A stretch of DNA of 64,000 bases from Duganella flavida (GTDB taxonomy: Bacteria; Pseudomonadota; Gammaproteobacteria; Burkholderiales; Burkholderiaceae_D). The stretch covers positions 124,001-188,000 of the forward strand of contig NZ_WWCN01000014.1 of NCBI RefSeq assembly GCF_009857445.1. The letters run 5' to 3'. Positions 31,980 to 41,113 of the stretch are shown in pieces (the first letter of the stretch is position 1; every line of letters begins with the position of its first letter). The notes under the pieces are model-generated. The model was not told the origin of the DNA. It saw only the letters and a program-made list of their open reading frames with translations, and ran no database searches. A program made the translations under genes and the position numbers.

Positions 31980-32948
31980 ATGAAATGGAGCTTGGTGTGG
32001 GTTTTGCTGGCGGCGCTGGCGGGGACGGCTGGGGCGGCGGAGAGTGGTAAGGAGCGGGCGCAGTTGGCGGGAAAGGCGTTGATTGAGCAACCGGGACCTT
32101 CTGCTACGTTGACGTCGATTGATGGCCAGCGTATTGATTTGGCGTCGCTGTATGGCAAGCAGCCGGTGTATCTGAAGTTCTGGGCCACTTGGTGCAAGCC
32201 TTGCAATGAGCAGGCGCCGGGCTTTGAGCAGCTGTATCAGCAGTACGGCAAGCGCGTTGCGGTGGTGGCGGTCAACGCCGGCTACAGCGAAACGGAAGCC
32301 GATGTACGCGCTTTCATCGCCAAGTACAAGCTGCATATGCCGACGGTGATTGATGACGGCTCGCTCGCCGGCAAGCTAAATCTGCGCGTCACGCCGCAGC
32401 ATATCGTGATTGATGCGAATGGTCGCATCGTCCATGTCGGCCATCTGGATGACCAGGAATTGCATGCGGCATTGGAGCGCGTGGCGACCACCGCGCCGAC
32501 CAGCGCCACGGTGGCGCTGGCGCCGCAAAGCAGCGAGCCTGCGGTGTTCAAGGTTGGCGACCAGGTGGGCGGCATCGGCATCAAGACCATCTCCGGAAAA
32601 ACGGTGGCACTGGGCGCGGGCAAGCCGCTTACATTGGTGTTCTTCTCGCCGTGGTGCGAATCCTATTTGTGCGAGACGCGCCCCGCCACCGCTGCCGCCT
32701 GCGAACGCGTGCGGCTGGAATCGGAAAAGCTGGCCAAGGATAAGCGTACCGAATGGCTCGGCATTTCATCCTCGCTGTGGACGACGCACGCCGAGCTGGC
32801 CGGCTATGCGAAAGAAAAGCGCACCAGCATTCCTATGGTGCTGGACCAGAGCGGTGAAATCTTCCGCGCATTCGGCGTGCACAATATTCCGACCATTGTG
32901 ATGCTGGATGCGCAGGGCCGTGTCACTAAAGTAGTGGCGCAACCTTGA
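31980..32948 (+). CDS. Exported protein with two thioredoxin-like domains (TlpA type)
   Basis: 322 aa. Signal peptide 1-19 (ALAGTAGAA). First domain about 30-165: LKFWATWCKPCNEQAPGFEQ carries a standard WCxPC redox site, cis-Pro region RVTPQHIVID. Second domain about 185-320: LVFFSPWCESYLCETRP replaces CxxC by a wider C-x4-C, while VHNIPTIVMLDAQGR keeps the cis-Pro strand. Predicted periplasmic disulfide reductase or redox relay with a non-canonical second site. No cytochrome c maturation genes adjacent. Ribosome site AAGGG 9 bases before ATG. Confidence 0.87.
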   Translation: MKWSLVWVLLAALAGTAGAAESGKERAQLAGKALIEQPGPSATLTSIDGQRIDLASLYGKQPVYLKFWATWCKPCNEQAPGFEQLYQQYGKRVAVVAVNAGYSETEADVRAFIAKYKLHMPTVIDDGSLAGKLNLRVTPQHIVIDANGRIVHVGHLDDQELHAALERVATTAPTSATVALAPQSSEPAVFKVGDQVGGIGIKTISGKTVALGAGKPLTLVFFSPWCESYLCETRPATAAACERVRLESEKLAKDKRTEWLGISSSLWTTHAELAGYAKEKRTSIPMVLDQSGEIFRAFGVHNIPTIVMLDAQGRVTKVVAQP

Positions 32949-32952
32949 GCGA

Positions 32953-34026
32953 TCAAGTGCGCTGATGGCGGGCAAAGAAGTCCAACATTAGTTTAGTGGC
33001 GTCGGGGCCTGCCTTGGCGTTGAACGGCAAGATGGAGTCACCACCGCTCCAGGCGTGTTCCAGTGGTGGGATCTGGACGGCGCGCAGCATGAGCTTTCGC
33101 CCAACGTAGAAATCGTGCAGGCTGCTGCGCGGTTTGTTTGTGATTTTCGCTGGACCGGTGAGGCGGTTTAGCAGCAGGCTTTGTCGCATCAACTGCGCTT
33201 GGTTGATTGGGCGGACGATGATGTCGCTGCCGCCCTGGATCAGAATCGCTGGCATGCCGGGGAAGTCAGGATGGCGTTGCAGGATTTCTTGAGCAGCGAT
33301 GTCGGCACGCAGGCCGGCGCCGTGGTGCATGACGCCGATGCCTGTCAACGTGTTGTGTCCTGCACCGAAGACCGGACCTGAGTGCAGGCCGACAGCGGCG
33401 AACAGTCTTGGCTGGTTCAGCGCGAGGATATTGGCCATGCCAGCGCCGGCCGATATGCCTGCGACGTAAATGCGCCGGCGATCGACGGGATATTGCGTTA
33501 GCACTTTGTGGATCATGCTGATGATGGTGGGGACGTCGCCGCCACCGGCTTGCGTGGCGCGGTCGTACCATTTCCAGCAGCGCTGGGCATGGTGGCTGGT
33601 CAGTTGTTGTGGGTAGAGAACTGCGTAGCCATATTTTTCGGCACGCAGGTTCATACGCGTGCCTTGGGCGAATTGGGTGGCGGTTTGCTGGCAGCCGTGC
33701 AGCATGACGACCAGGCCTGCGGGTGGTGAAAGGCTGTTTGGCAGATAGAGCCAATAGCGCATTTGCTGCCCGGCTGCGGTGACGACGTGGGAGGAGAGCC
33801 ATTTGCCCGGCGCGACGGCGGAGTCGCGCGGCGCGCGAGCGACGGATGGCGCAGGCTGCGATATGCGCGGCGTGGCGACGGCGCGGACGGTGGGAGTTGC
33901 ACGCGGCTTGGCCGGGGCGCGTTTGCGCTTCGGCTTGGGCGGCGCTGTGGCCGTGGCGATTAGCTTGGCCGTGCGGGTGCCGGCGCGAAGTAAAGTGCGC
34001 AGCAGCTTACCGGTGTTGACTTTCAT
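32953..34026 (-). CDS. PHB depolymerase-family esterase
   Basis: 357 aa. N-terminal basic Lys/Pro/Ala-rich stretch (about 25-70) without a clear signal peptide. Catalytic domain: oxyanion PAGLVVMLHGCQQTATQFA near 105, WKWYDRATQAGGGDVP, nucleophile YVAGISAGAGMAN near 193, acid near ILIQGGSDIIVRP and His in IPPLEHAWSGGD near 325. This layout is the esterase/PHB depolymerase (LpqC-like) family. Polymer or substrate not determinable. AGGAGG precedes ATG 34026. Ends 4 bases from the convergent thioredoxin gene. Confidence 0.88.
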   Translation of the reverse strand: MKVNTGKLLRTLLRAGTRTAKLIATATAPPKPKRKRAPAKPRATPTVRAVATPRISQPAPSVARAPRDSAVAPGKWLSSHVVTAAGQQMRYWLYLPNSLSPPAGLVVMLHGCQQTATQFAQGTRMNLRAEKYGYAVLYPQQLTSHHAQRCWKWYDRATQAGGGDVPTIISMIHKVLTQYPVDRRRIYVAGISAGAGMANILALNQPRLFAAVGLHSGPVFGAGHNTLTGIGVMHHGAGLRADIAAQEILQRHPDFPGMPAILIQGGSDIIVRPINQAQLMRQSLLLNRLTGPAKITNKPRSSLHDFYVGRKLMLRAVQIPPLEHAWSGGDSILPFNAKAGPDATKLMLDFFARHQRT

Positions 34027-34092
34027 CGCAACGTCCTCCTGTTGCTAATCAGTCTACCGAAAAACTGCCGCGTGCAGCGTACGGCAGCGCGC

Positions 34093-37000
34093 TTAGCGCT
34101 GCATGGATTCCCACACTTTCTGCAGACGCTTGGCCGAAACCGGCATTGGCGTGCGCAGTTCTTGCGCGAACAGGGACACGCGTAATTCTTCCAGCATCCA
34201 GCGGTATTCCACCATTTTCGGATCGGTGTTTTTACCGGCCGATTTGTCGCGGCTCACGCGCAGATAGGCTGCTGCGGCTTGCTGCCATTCGGCCATCAAC
34301 TTGGTGTCGCGCGCCGGATCGCCACGCAGTTTTTCAATGCGGACGTTCATGGCTTTCAAGTAGCGTGGGAAGTGAGACAGCTGGCTGTACTCGTTCTCTT
34401 GCAGGAAGCGCTTGTGCACCAGGCCTTGCAGTTGCTGCTGCATGTCTTGCGCAGCTTGCTGCGACAAGCTTTGCAGGCGTTTCGGCAGGCCGTGGAATTC
34501 GGTCAGCACTTGCGACAGCAGGCGCGCGATCTCGTTCACCAGCAGCACCAGGCGCGATTTGCCTTCGTCTTTGCGCTTGGCGAAGGTGGCTGCGTCGATC
34601 GGCAGCGGATCTTGCAGACAGGCGATGTCCAGCGCTTTGTTGATGATTTGTTCGCGCAGTTCTTCCTGCGTGCCCATGCTCATGAATTGCATGCCCATTT
34701 GCTGCAGGTTCGGGATGCTCTTTTCGATGAATTTGATTTGGTCTTTCATCTGCAGGGCGAACAGGCGGCGCAGGCCAATGCGGTGCGTGCGCGCGGCGAC
34801 GGTTGGGTCGTCGAAGACTTCCAGGTCGCAGTGGGTGGTTTTGTCTACCAGTGCCGGGAAGCCAATCAGCGTGAGTTTGCCTTGGGCGATTTCCAGTAGT
34901 TCCGGGAGTTCGCCGAAGGTCCACGAGGTGAGGTTTGTTAGCGTGATGTTGCTGGTTGTCGGCGCGGCAGACGACGCAGCAGAAGCAGCAGCAGGTGCTG
35001 CTTTGGCCGGCGCCACGGCGCGCGCGGCGACGGTGGCTTGCGGGCCGGAGGCTTCCGCCATCTTTTGGAAGCTCTCGCGCGCTTGCGTGCCGTATTCGGC
35101 TTGCAGCGTCGCCAAATTTCGGCCCATGTCCAGCTGGCGGCCATGCTCGTCGATCACTTTGAAATTCATGAAGTGGTGCGCTGGCAGGGTCTCCGGCTTG
35201 AAGTCGGTGGTCAGCGGCATCACGGTGATCTGCTTGCGGATGTCGGCGATGATGGCGTCGATCAGCTCACCGCGGCCGAAGGCGTGCGCCTCCTCCACGC
35301 GCTCGCAGAACTTGGCCGCGTAATCCGGCAGCGGCACGCAGTGGCGGCGCAGTTTCTGCGGCAGGGATTTCAGCAGCAAGTGCACCTTCTCCTTCAGCAT
35401 GCCCGGCACCAGCCATTCGCAACGCTCGCGCGACAGCTGGTTCAGCGCATACAGCGGCACCGCCAACGTGACACCATCGCGCACGCTGCCTGGCTCGAAG
35501 TGATAGGTCAGCGCCAGCTCAAGGCCGGACACGTTCATCTTCTTCGGGAACAGGTCCGTGGTGACGCCTGCGGCCTCGTGGCGCATCAGCTCATCGCGGT
35601 TCAGGAACAGCAGCTTGGGTTCTTGCGCCGTGACGTCCTTGTGCCACTTCTCGAAGCCGGCGCCATTGACTACGTCCGCCGGCACCAGCTTATCGTAGAA
35701 GGCTGCGATCAATTCATCGTCCACCAGCACGTCCTGGCGGCGCGACTTGTGTTCAAGATTTTCGATCTCTTTTACCAGCTTGTGGTTGTGCGCGAAGAAC
35801 GGCGCACGCGTCTCGTAATCACCGCCAACCAGCGCATCGCGAATAAAGATCTCGCGCGCTTCGGATGGATTGAACAAGCCGTAGTTGATGCGGCGCTGGC
35901 TATACACCACCAAGCCGTAAAGCGTCGCGCGCTCCGACGCAGTCACCTGCGCCGAACGTTTTTCCCAACGCGGCTCGCCCCAGGATTTCTTCAGCAAGTG
36001 GCCGCCGACTTTCTCCAGCCACTCCGGCTGGATCTGCGCGATGCAGCGCGCGTAAAGGCGCGTGGTATCCACCAGCTCCGCAGCCATAATCCACTTGCCC
36101 GGCTTCTTGCTCAGCGAAGAACCTGGCCAGATATTGAACTTGATGCCGCGCGCGCCAAGGAAGCCCGGATCGTCTTCCTGTTTGAAGCCGATGTTACCCA
36201 GCAAACCAGTCAACAACGCCATGTGCAGGTTTTCATACGTGGCCGGAGTTTCGTTCAGGCGCCAGCCCTGCTCTTTGACGATGGTGAGCAGTTGCGAGTG
36301 CACATCGCGCCATTCACGCAGGCGCAGTTGCGACAGGAAGTTGGTGCGGCAGTTATCCTGCAACTGACGGTTGGTCTTCTTGTGCTCAATCGCGTTTTCG
36401 AACCACTTCCAGATCTTGATGTAGCTAAGGAACTCGGACTTCTCGTCGGCGAATTTTTTATGTGCCTCATCAGCCGCCTGCTGGTGCTCCATCGGACGGT
36501 CACGCGGATCCTGCACCGACAAGGCCGAAGCAATGATCAATACTTCGTTCAGGCAAACGTTATCCAGCGCGGCCAGAATCATGCGGCCCACGCGCGGGTC
36601 CAGCGGCAGCTTGGCCAGTTTCTTGCCCAACGCCGTGATCTGATTGTACTCATCGACCGCACCCAATTCTTGCAGCAACTGGTAGCCGTCCGCAATCGCA
36701 CGCGCCAGCGGCGGTTCGATGAACGGGAAGGTCTCCACATCGGCCAGATGCAGGGTCTTCATGCGCAGGATGACGGAGGCCAGCGACGAGCGCAGGATTT
36801 CCGGCTCGGTAAATTTAGGACGCTGGTTGAAATCCTGCTCGTCGTACAGGCGGATACACACACCATCGGCCACACGGCCGCATCGGCCGGCGCGCTGATT
36901 GGCTGCCGATTGCGCAATCGGTTCGATCTGCAGCTGCTCGACTTTGTTGCGATAGCTGTAGCGCTTCACGCGCGCCAGGCCGGCGTCCACCACGTAGCGG

Positions 37001-38097
37001 ATTCCCGGCACGGTCAGCGAAGTCTCTGCCACGTTGGTGGACAGGACGATGCGGCGCGCGTTGGTCAGCTTGAACACGCGCTCCTGCTCCTCGGCCGACA
37101 AGCGGGCGAACAGCGGCAGGATTTCCACGTGCGGCGGGTGGTGCTTGCGCAGCGCTTCAGCGGCGTCGCGGATTTCGCGTTCGCCCGGCAGGAACACCAG
37201 GATGTCGCCAGAGCCGATGCGCGCCAGTTCGTCCACGCTATCCACCACCGCATCCATCAGGTCACGCTTCTCGCGTGCGGCGGCGGTGCGGGCGCCCTTA
37301 CCTTCGGCGTTAGCGATGGCTGCGGCATTGCCGCCGGCCGGCACGTCGCTCTCAATCGGGCGGTAACGCACTTCCACTTTGTACAGGCGGCCCGACACTT
37401 CGATCACCGGTGCTGGTTTCTCCGGCGTGCCGAAGTGGCGCGCGAAGCGGTCGGCATCGATGGTCGCCGAGGTGATGATGATCTTCAGGTCCGGACGGCG
37501 CGGCAGCAGCTGTTTCAGGTAACCGAGCAGGAAGTCGATGTTCAGGCTACGTTCGTGCGCTTCATCGATGATGATGGTGTCGTAGCCCTTGAGCAGCGGA
37601 TCGCTTTGCGTTTCGGTCAGCAGGATACCGTCGGTCATCAGCTTGATGGACGCGCCTTTTTGCAGCGTGTCGGCGAAGCGCACCTTGAAGCCCACGTGCT
37701 CACCCAGCGGCGAGCCCAATTCCACGGCAATGCGCTTGGCGGTCGACGAGGCGGCGATACGGCGAGGCTGTGTGTGGCCGATCAGGCCTTTTTGTCCGCG
37801 TCCCAGTTCCAGGCAAATCTTCGGCAACTGGGTGGTTTTACCGGAGCCGGTTTCACCCGAAACGATGATCACTTGATTATTTTGCAGCGCTTCCGCGATC
37901 TCGTGGCGACGGCCCGATACCGGCAGATCTTCCGGGAAGGTGATCGGCGGCAGCGGGTTGCGGAACGCGCGTTCAGCCTCGCGCGCAGCCTGTTCTTCCG
38001 GTGTCAAACGCGGACGTGGCGGCTTCTGCCCAGGGCGGGATGTGGCGTTTTGCGGGCGGTTAGGCTGATTTTTTGGCTTGTTGCTGGCTTCTGACAT
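34093..38097 (-). CDS. hrpA: ATP-dependent RNA helicase HrpA
   Basis: DEAH-box helicase of 1334 aa, the usual HrpA length; acts on mRNA processing and stalled translation. Basic, Asn/Pro-rich N-terminus (1-45). Motif I SGETGSGKTTQLPKICLELG near 80, motif II IIIDEAHERSLN near 175, SAT in ITSATIDADRFA, motif VI QRAGRCGR near 403. HA2 and OB-fold regions follow (about 470-780) and the large C-terminal DUF3418 (about 790-1330). An Ala/Pro linker near 1060 is richer than in E. coli. Divergent from argA with 56 bases between the start codons. Confidence 0.97.
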   Translation of the reverse strand: MSEASNKPKNQPNRPQNATSRPGQKPPRPRLTPEEQAAREAERAFRNPLPPITFPEDLPVSGRRHEIAEALQNNQVIIVSGETGSGKTTQLPKICLELGRGQKGLIGHTQPRRIAASSTAKRIAVELGSPLGEHVGFKVRFADTLQKGASIKLMTDGILLTETQSDPLLKGYDTIIIDEAHERSLNIDFLLGYLKQLLPRRPDLKIIITSATIDADRFARHFGTPEKPAPVIEVSGRLYKVEVRYRPIESDVPAGGNAAAIANAEGKGARTAAAREKRDLMDAVVDSVDELARIGSGDILVFLPGEREIRDAAEALRKHHPPHVEILPLFARLSAEEQERVFKLTNARRIVLSTNVAETSLTVPGIRYVVDAGLARVKRYSYRNKVEQLQIEPIAQSAANQRAGRCGRVADGVCIRLYDEQDFNQRPKFTEPEILRSSLASVILRMKTLHLADVETFPFIEPPLARAIADGYQLLQELGAVDEYNQITALGKKLAKLPLDPRVGRMILAALDNVCLNEVLIIASALSVQDPRDRPMEHQQAADEAHKKFADEKSEFLSYIKIWKWFENAIEHKKTNRQLQDNCRTNFLSQLRLREWRDVHSQLLTIVKEQGWRLNETPATYENLHMALLTGLLGNIGFKQEDDPGFLGARGIKFNIWPGSSLSKKPGKWIMAAELVDTTRLYARCIAQIQPEWLEKVGGHLLKKSWGEPRWEKRSAQVTASERATLYGLVVYSQRRINYGLFNPSEAREIFIRDALVGGDYETRAPFFAHNHKLVKEIENLEHKSRRQDVLVDDELIAAFYDKLVPADVVNGAGFEKWHKDVTAQEPKLLFLNRDELMRHEAAGVTTDLFPKKMNVSGLELALTYHFEPGSVRDGVTLAVPLYALNQLSRERCEWLVPGMLKEKVHLLLKSLPQKLRRHCVPLPDYAAKFCERVEEAHAFGRGELIDAIIADIRKQITVMPLTTDFKPETLPAHHFMNFKVIDEHGRQLDMGRNLATLQAEYGTQARESFQKMAEASGPQATVAARAVAPAKAAPAAASAASSAAPTTSNITLTNLTSWTFGELPELLEIAQGKLTLIGFPALVDKTTHCDLEVFDDPTVAARTHRIGLRRLFALQMKDQIKFIEKSIPNLQQMGMQFMSMGTQEELREQIINKALDIACLQDPLPIDAATFAKRKDEGKSRLVLLVNEIARLLSQVLTEFHGLPKRLQSLSQQAAQDMQQQLQGLVHKRFLQENEYSQLSHFPRYLKAMNVRIEKLRGDPARDTKLMAEWQQAAAAYLRVSRDKSAGKNTDPKMVEYRWMLEELRVSLFAQELRTPMPVSAKRLQKVWESMQR

Positions 38098-38115
38098 TGT
38101 TTTTTACAAAGGTAT

Positions 38116-38146
38116 TTGGCGCGGACGTCGCGCACCGAATTATAAT
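38116..38146 (+). promoter_or_regulatory. Probable argA promoter for a leaderless transcript
   Basis: TATAAT at 38141-38146 lies 7 bases before the argA ATG, with TTGGCG (4/6) 19 bases upstream. Initiation about 7 bases after TATAAT falls on or next to the start codon. Confidence 0.4.
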
Positions 38147-38153
38147 GCGGCTA

Positions 38154-39464
38154 ATGGAAAACCCTACCCAATTCGTCCAATGGCTGCGCTCCGTCGCACC
38201 TTACATCCACGCCTTCCGCGGCAAGACCTTCGTGGTGGCCTTCCCCGGTGAACTGGTGGCGGCCGGCGCCTTGCCGGTACTGGCCCACGATTTGTCGCTG
38301 CTGCACGCGCTGGATATCAACGTCACCGTGATCTACGGCTCGCGCCCGCAGGTGGCGGAACAACTGGCCCTGCGTAACGTCGAAGGCCGCTTCCACAACG
38401 GCCTGCGCATCACTGACACCGCCGCCATGGAATGCGCCAAGGAAGCCGCCGGCGAACTGCGTCTCGACATCGAGGCCGCGTTCAGCCAGGGCTTGCCGAA
38501 CACGCCGATGTCCAACGCGGCGATCCGCATCATTTCCGGCAACTTCATCACCGCCCGCCCGCTCGGCGTGATCGACGGCGTGGACCTGGAACTGACCGGC
38601 GTAACCCGTAAAGTCGACGCCGAAACCATCCACTCCATTTTGGGTTCCGATGGCCTGGTGCTGCTGTCGCCACTGGGCTTCTCGCCGACCGGCGAGGCGT
38701 TCAACCTGACGATGGAAGACGTGGCCTGCTCCACCGCCATCGCGCTGCACGCCGATAAGCTGATCTTCATCACTGAGACGCCGCTGATGACCGACGCCGC
38801 CGGCGCCGAGATCCGCGAACTGTCCTCGCACCAGGCGGAAGCCGTACTGCAAGCGGGCTTCCTGCCCGATTCCACCGCCTTCTACCTGAAGCACTGCATC
38901 AAGGCCTGCGACAACGGCGTGGAACGTTCGCACATCGTCTCGTTCGACATGGATGGCTCGACGCTGCTGGAACTGTTCACCCACGATGGCGTGGGCACCA
39001 TGATCTCGCACGAGAACCTGGAATCGCTGCGTACCGCCACCATTGAAGACGTGGGCGGCATCATCAAACTAATCGAACCGCTGGAAGCCGACGGCACGCT
39101 GGTCAAGCGCGGCCGCGAACTGATCGAACGCGAGATCGAGATGTTCTCGGTCATCGAGCACGATGGCGTGATCTTCGGCTGTGCGGCCCTGTATCCGTTC
39201 CCGGAGCAGAAAATGGCCGAAATGGCATGCCTGACCGTCAACCCGGAAGTACAGGGCCAGGGCGACGGCGACCGCATTCTCAAACACATGGAGAACCGCG
39301 CCCGCGCGCTGGGTCTGAACAAGCTGTTCGTGCTGACCACCCGCACCGCGCACTGGTTCATCAAGCGCGGCTTCGCACAGGCCACCGTGGACGCCCTGCC
39401 GAAGGACCGCCAGCGCATGTATAACTGGCAGCGCAAATCCCAGGTTCTGATTAAGACCTTATAA
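38154..39464 (+). CDS. argA: N-acetylglutamate synthase (amino-acid N-acetyltransferase)
   Basis: First step of arginine synthesis: acetyl-CoA plus glutamate. 436 aa. Amino-acid kinase-like regulatory domain about 20-280 (FRGKTFVVAFPGELVA, VIYGSRPQVAEQL, ARPLGVIDGVDLELTGVTRK, arginine-feedback type) and GNAT domain about 290-430 (MAEMACLTVNPEVQGQGDGDRIL, acetyl-CoA site). The conserved start is MENPTQFVQWLRSVAPYIHAF; an in-frame ATG 9 bases earlier overlaps the TATAAT. No ribosome site is seen and the promoter abuts the ATG, so leaderless translation is plausible. Confidence 0.96.
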   Translation: MENPTQFVQWLRSVAPYIHAFRGKTFVVAFPGELVAAGALPVLAHDLSLLHALDINVTVIYGSRPQVAEQLALRNVEGRFHNGLRITDTAAMECAKEAAGELRLDIEAAFSQGLPNTPMSNAAIRIISGNFITARPLGVIDGVDLELTGVTRKVDAETIHSILGSDGLVLLSPLGFSPTGEAFNLTMEDVACSTAIALHADKLIFITETPLMTDAAGAEIRELSSHQAEAVLQAGFLPDSTAFYLKHCIKACDNGVERSHIVSFDMDGSTLLELFTHDGVGTMISHENLESLRTATIEDVGGIIKLIEPLEADGTLVKRGRELIEREIEMFSVIEHDGVIFGCAALYPFPEQKMAEMACLTVNPEVQGQGDGDRILKHMENRARALGLNKLFVLTTRTAHWFIKRGFAQATVDALPKDRQRMYNWQRKSQVLIKTL

Positions 39465-39497
39465 TCTCGTTTTTACAAAGCTTTAGGAGCAACCCAT

Positions 39498-39770
39498 ATG
39501 GCCCGCACCGTTCAATGCATTAAACTCAACAAGGAAGCCGAGGGCTTGGACTTCCCGCCGTATCCGGGTGAACTGGGTAAGAAGATTTACGAGCAGGTGT
39601 CGAAGGAAGCCTGGGCGGCATGGCTCAAGCACCAGACCATGCTGGTCAACGAAAACCGCCTAAACCTGGCCGACCAGCGCGCCCGTAAATACCTGGCAAC
39701 GCAGATGGAAAAACACTTCTTCGGCGATGGCGCCGATGCAGCACAGGGTTATGTGCCGCCAGCGGAATAA
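39498..39770 (+). CDS. yggX: Probable Fe(2+)-trafficking protein YggX
   Basis: 90 aa. Starts ARTVQCIKLNKEAEGLDFPP with the conserved Cys at 7, continues PGELGKKIYEQVSKEAWAAW and LADQRARKYLATQMEKHFFG. Protects Fe-S clusters from oxidative damage. AGGAG 10 bases before ATG 39498. It follows argA by 33 bases, likely in one transcript. Confidence 0.95.
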   Translation: MARTVQCIKLNKEAEGLDFPPYPGELGKKIYEQVSKEAWAAWLKHQTMLVNENRLNLADQRARKYLATQMEKHFFGDGADAAQGYVPPAE

Positions 39771-39816
39771 ACCGCTACCCCGCATCCTTGAGTGACAGAT
39801 TCAGCTCCGTCGCTTA

Positions 39817-39845
39817 GGGGTCTGACCCCGCAGGGGTCAGACCCC
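39817..39845. repeat. REP-like palindrome GGGGTCTGACCCC pair
   Basis: GGGGTCTGACCCC-GCA-GGGGTCAGACCCC: two 13-base units that are reverse complements of each other and each almost self-complementary (GGGGTC-T-GACCCC). Sits between the convergent ends of yggX and rpiA. May work as a two-way terminator-like hairpin. Similar GGGGTC palindromes recur in Oxalobacteraceae genomes (recollection, not checked). Confidence 0.75.
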
Positions 39846-39864
39846 ACCTGGCAGTGCGGGTCTA

Positions 39865-40542
39865 TCAGAACTTCAACGTTTTCACACCTTCCGCAGTACC
39901 CAGCAGGCACACATTGGCGCCGCGCGCAGCGAACAAGCCCACTGCAATCACACCCACGATCTGGTTGATCTTCTCTTCCAGCGCCTTCGGCTCAGTAATC
40001 GACAGACCCGCCACATCCAGCAGATAACCGCCGTTATCGGTCAGGAACGCTTCCTCCGTACCCGGCTTCAAACGCAGCTTAGGAGTGCCGCCCAGCTTGA
40101 CCAGCTCACGCGCCACCGACGCGCGCGCCATCGGGATCACTTCCACCGGCAGCGGGAACTTGCCCATCACGTCCACCAGCTTCGAACCATCGGCGATGCA
40201 GACAAACTGCTTGGCCACCGAAGCGACGATCTTTTCACGGGTCAGCGCAGCGCCGCCGCCTTTGATCATGGCGCCGCTGTTGTCGATTTCGTCGGCGCCG
40301 TCAATGTAAACCGCCATTTCCGCCACATCGTTCAGGTCGAACACCTCGATGCCATGGCCGCGCAGGCGGGCAGCAGTCGCTTCCGACGACGCCACGGTGC
40401 CCTTGATCTTGTCCTTGATCTTGGCCAGTTCGTCGATGAAGAAGTTGGCGGTGGAGCCAGTGCCCACGCCGATAATCTCGTTTTCCACCACGTAGGCAAT
40501 GGCTTCACGGGCTACGGCTTGTTTCAGTTCGTCTTGGGTCAT
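39865..40542 (-). CDS. rpiA: Ribose-5-phosphate isomerase A
   Basis: 225 aa. Interconverts ribose 5-phosphate and ribulose 5-phosphate in the pentose phosphate pathway. Motifs: IIGVGTGSTANFFIDEL near 28, VYIDGADEIDNSGAMIKGGG near 83 (catalytic Asp and Lys), ALTREKIVASVAKQFVCIADGSK, and TDNGGYLLDV near 165. Start MTQDELKQAVAREAIAYVV at ATG 40542; the open frame extends upstream but without similarity. No clear ribosome site. Divergent from the CheY-like gene. Confidence 0.95.
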   Translation of the reverse strand: MTQDELKQAVAREAIAYVVENEIIGVGTGSTANFFIDELAKIKDKIKGTVASSEATAARLRGHGIEVFDLNDVAEMAVYIDGADEIDNSGAMIKGGGAALTREKIVASVAKQFVCIADGSKLVDVMGKFPLPVEVIPMARASVARELVKLGGTPKLRLKPGTEEAFLTDNGGYLLDVAGLSITEPKALEEKINQIVGVIAVGLFAARGANVCLLGTAEGVKTLKF

Positions 40543-40739
40543 GATAAATAAATAATGGAATAAGAGGAGGGGAAATCGGAATGGCGCTATTTTACCACCC
40601 CGCTTTTTGCCAAAAAATTGCGCCGAGACAACATAGGCAACATTGCTTTGTCGCAGACTTGCACAAGCTGGCCGCCAAGCGGGCCGGATATGCGAGAATG
40701 AAGACACAGTAGTCCCAAAACGATCGCCGGGGATAAGAC

Positions 40740-41111
40740 ATGACAACCACTAAAACAGTCTTGATTGTCGATGACAGCCGCGTTTCACGCATGATGGCGC
40801 GACAATACATCGCCGGCCTGCGCGCCGACTGGATCGTCGAGGAAGCCGGCACCGGCGAGGAATCGCTGGTCAAAGCGCGCCACGTGGCGCCGGACCTGAT
40901 CCTGATGGATGTCAACATGCCCGGCATGGGCGGCATCGCCGCTGCCGAGCAGCTGCGCCAGGAATTCCCTACCGTGCCGATTTCGCTGCTGACCGCGAAC
41001 GTGCAAACCGCCACCCGCGAACGCGCTACCGCCATGGGCATCGGCTTCGTCGAGAAGCCGATCACTGAGGCGCGCATCGCGCAACTGGTGGCGACGCTGG
41101 AAGCGGCGTAA
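40740..41111 (+). CDS. CheY-like single-domain response regulator
   Basis: 123 aa receiver without output domain. Acidic pair in LIVDDSRVSRMMA (11-12), phosphorylated Asp in ILMDVNMPGMGG near 61, Thr in LLTANVQ near 89 and Lys in FVEKPITEARI near 110. GGGGAT six bases before ATG 40740. Two bases separate it from the CheC-like gene, so the two are coupled; the product is the obvious substrate for that phosphatase. Confidence 0.93.
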   Translation: MTTTKTVLIVDDSRVSRMMARQYIAGLRADWIVEEAGTGEESLVKARHVAPDLILMDVNMPGMGGIAAAEQLRQEFPTVPISLLTANVQTATRERATAMGIGFVEKPITEARIAQLVATLEAA

Positions 41112-41113
41112 TC

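Noticed and set aside
35038..38094. Open frame of 1018 codons opposite hrpA
   Set aside because: Antisense shadow of the helicase; no domains, typical shadow composition, no ribosome site.
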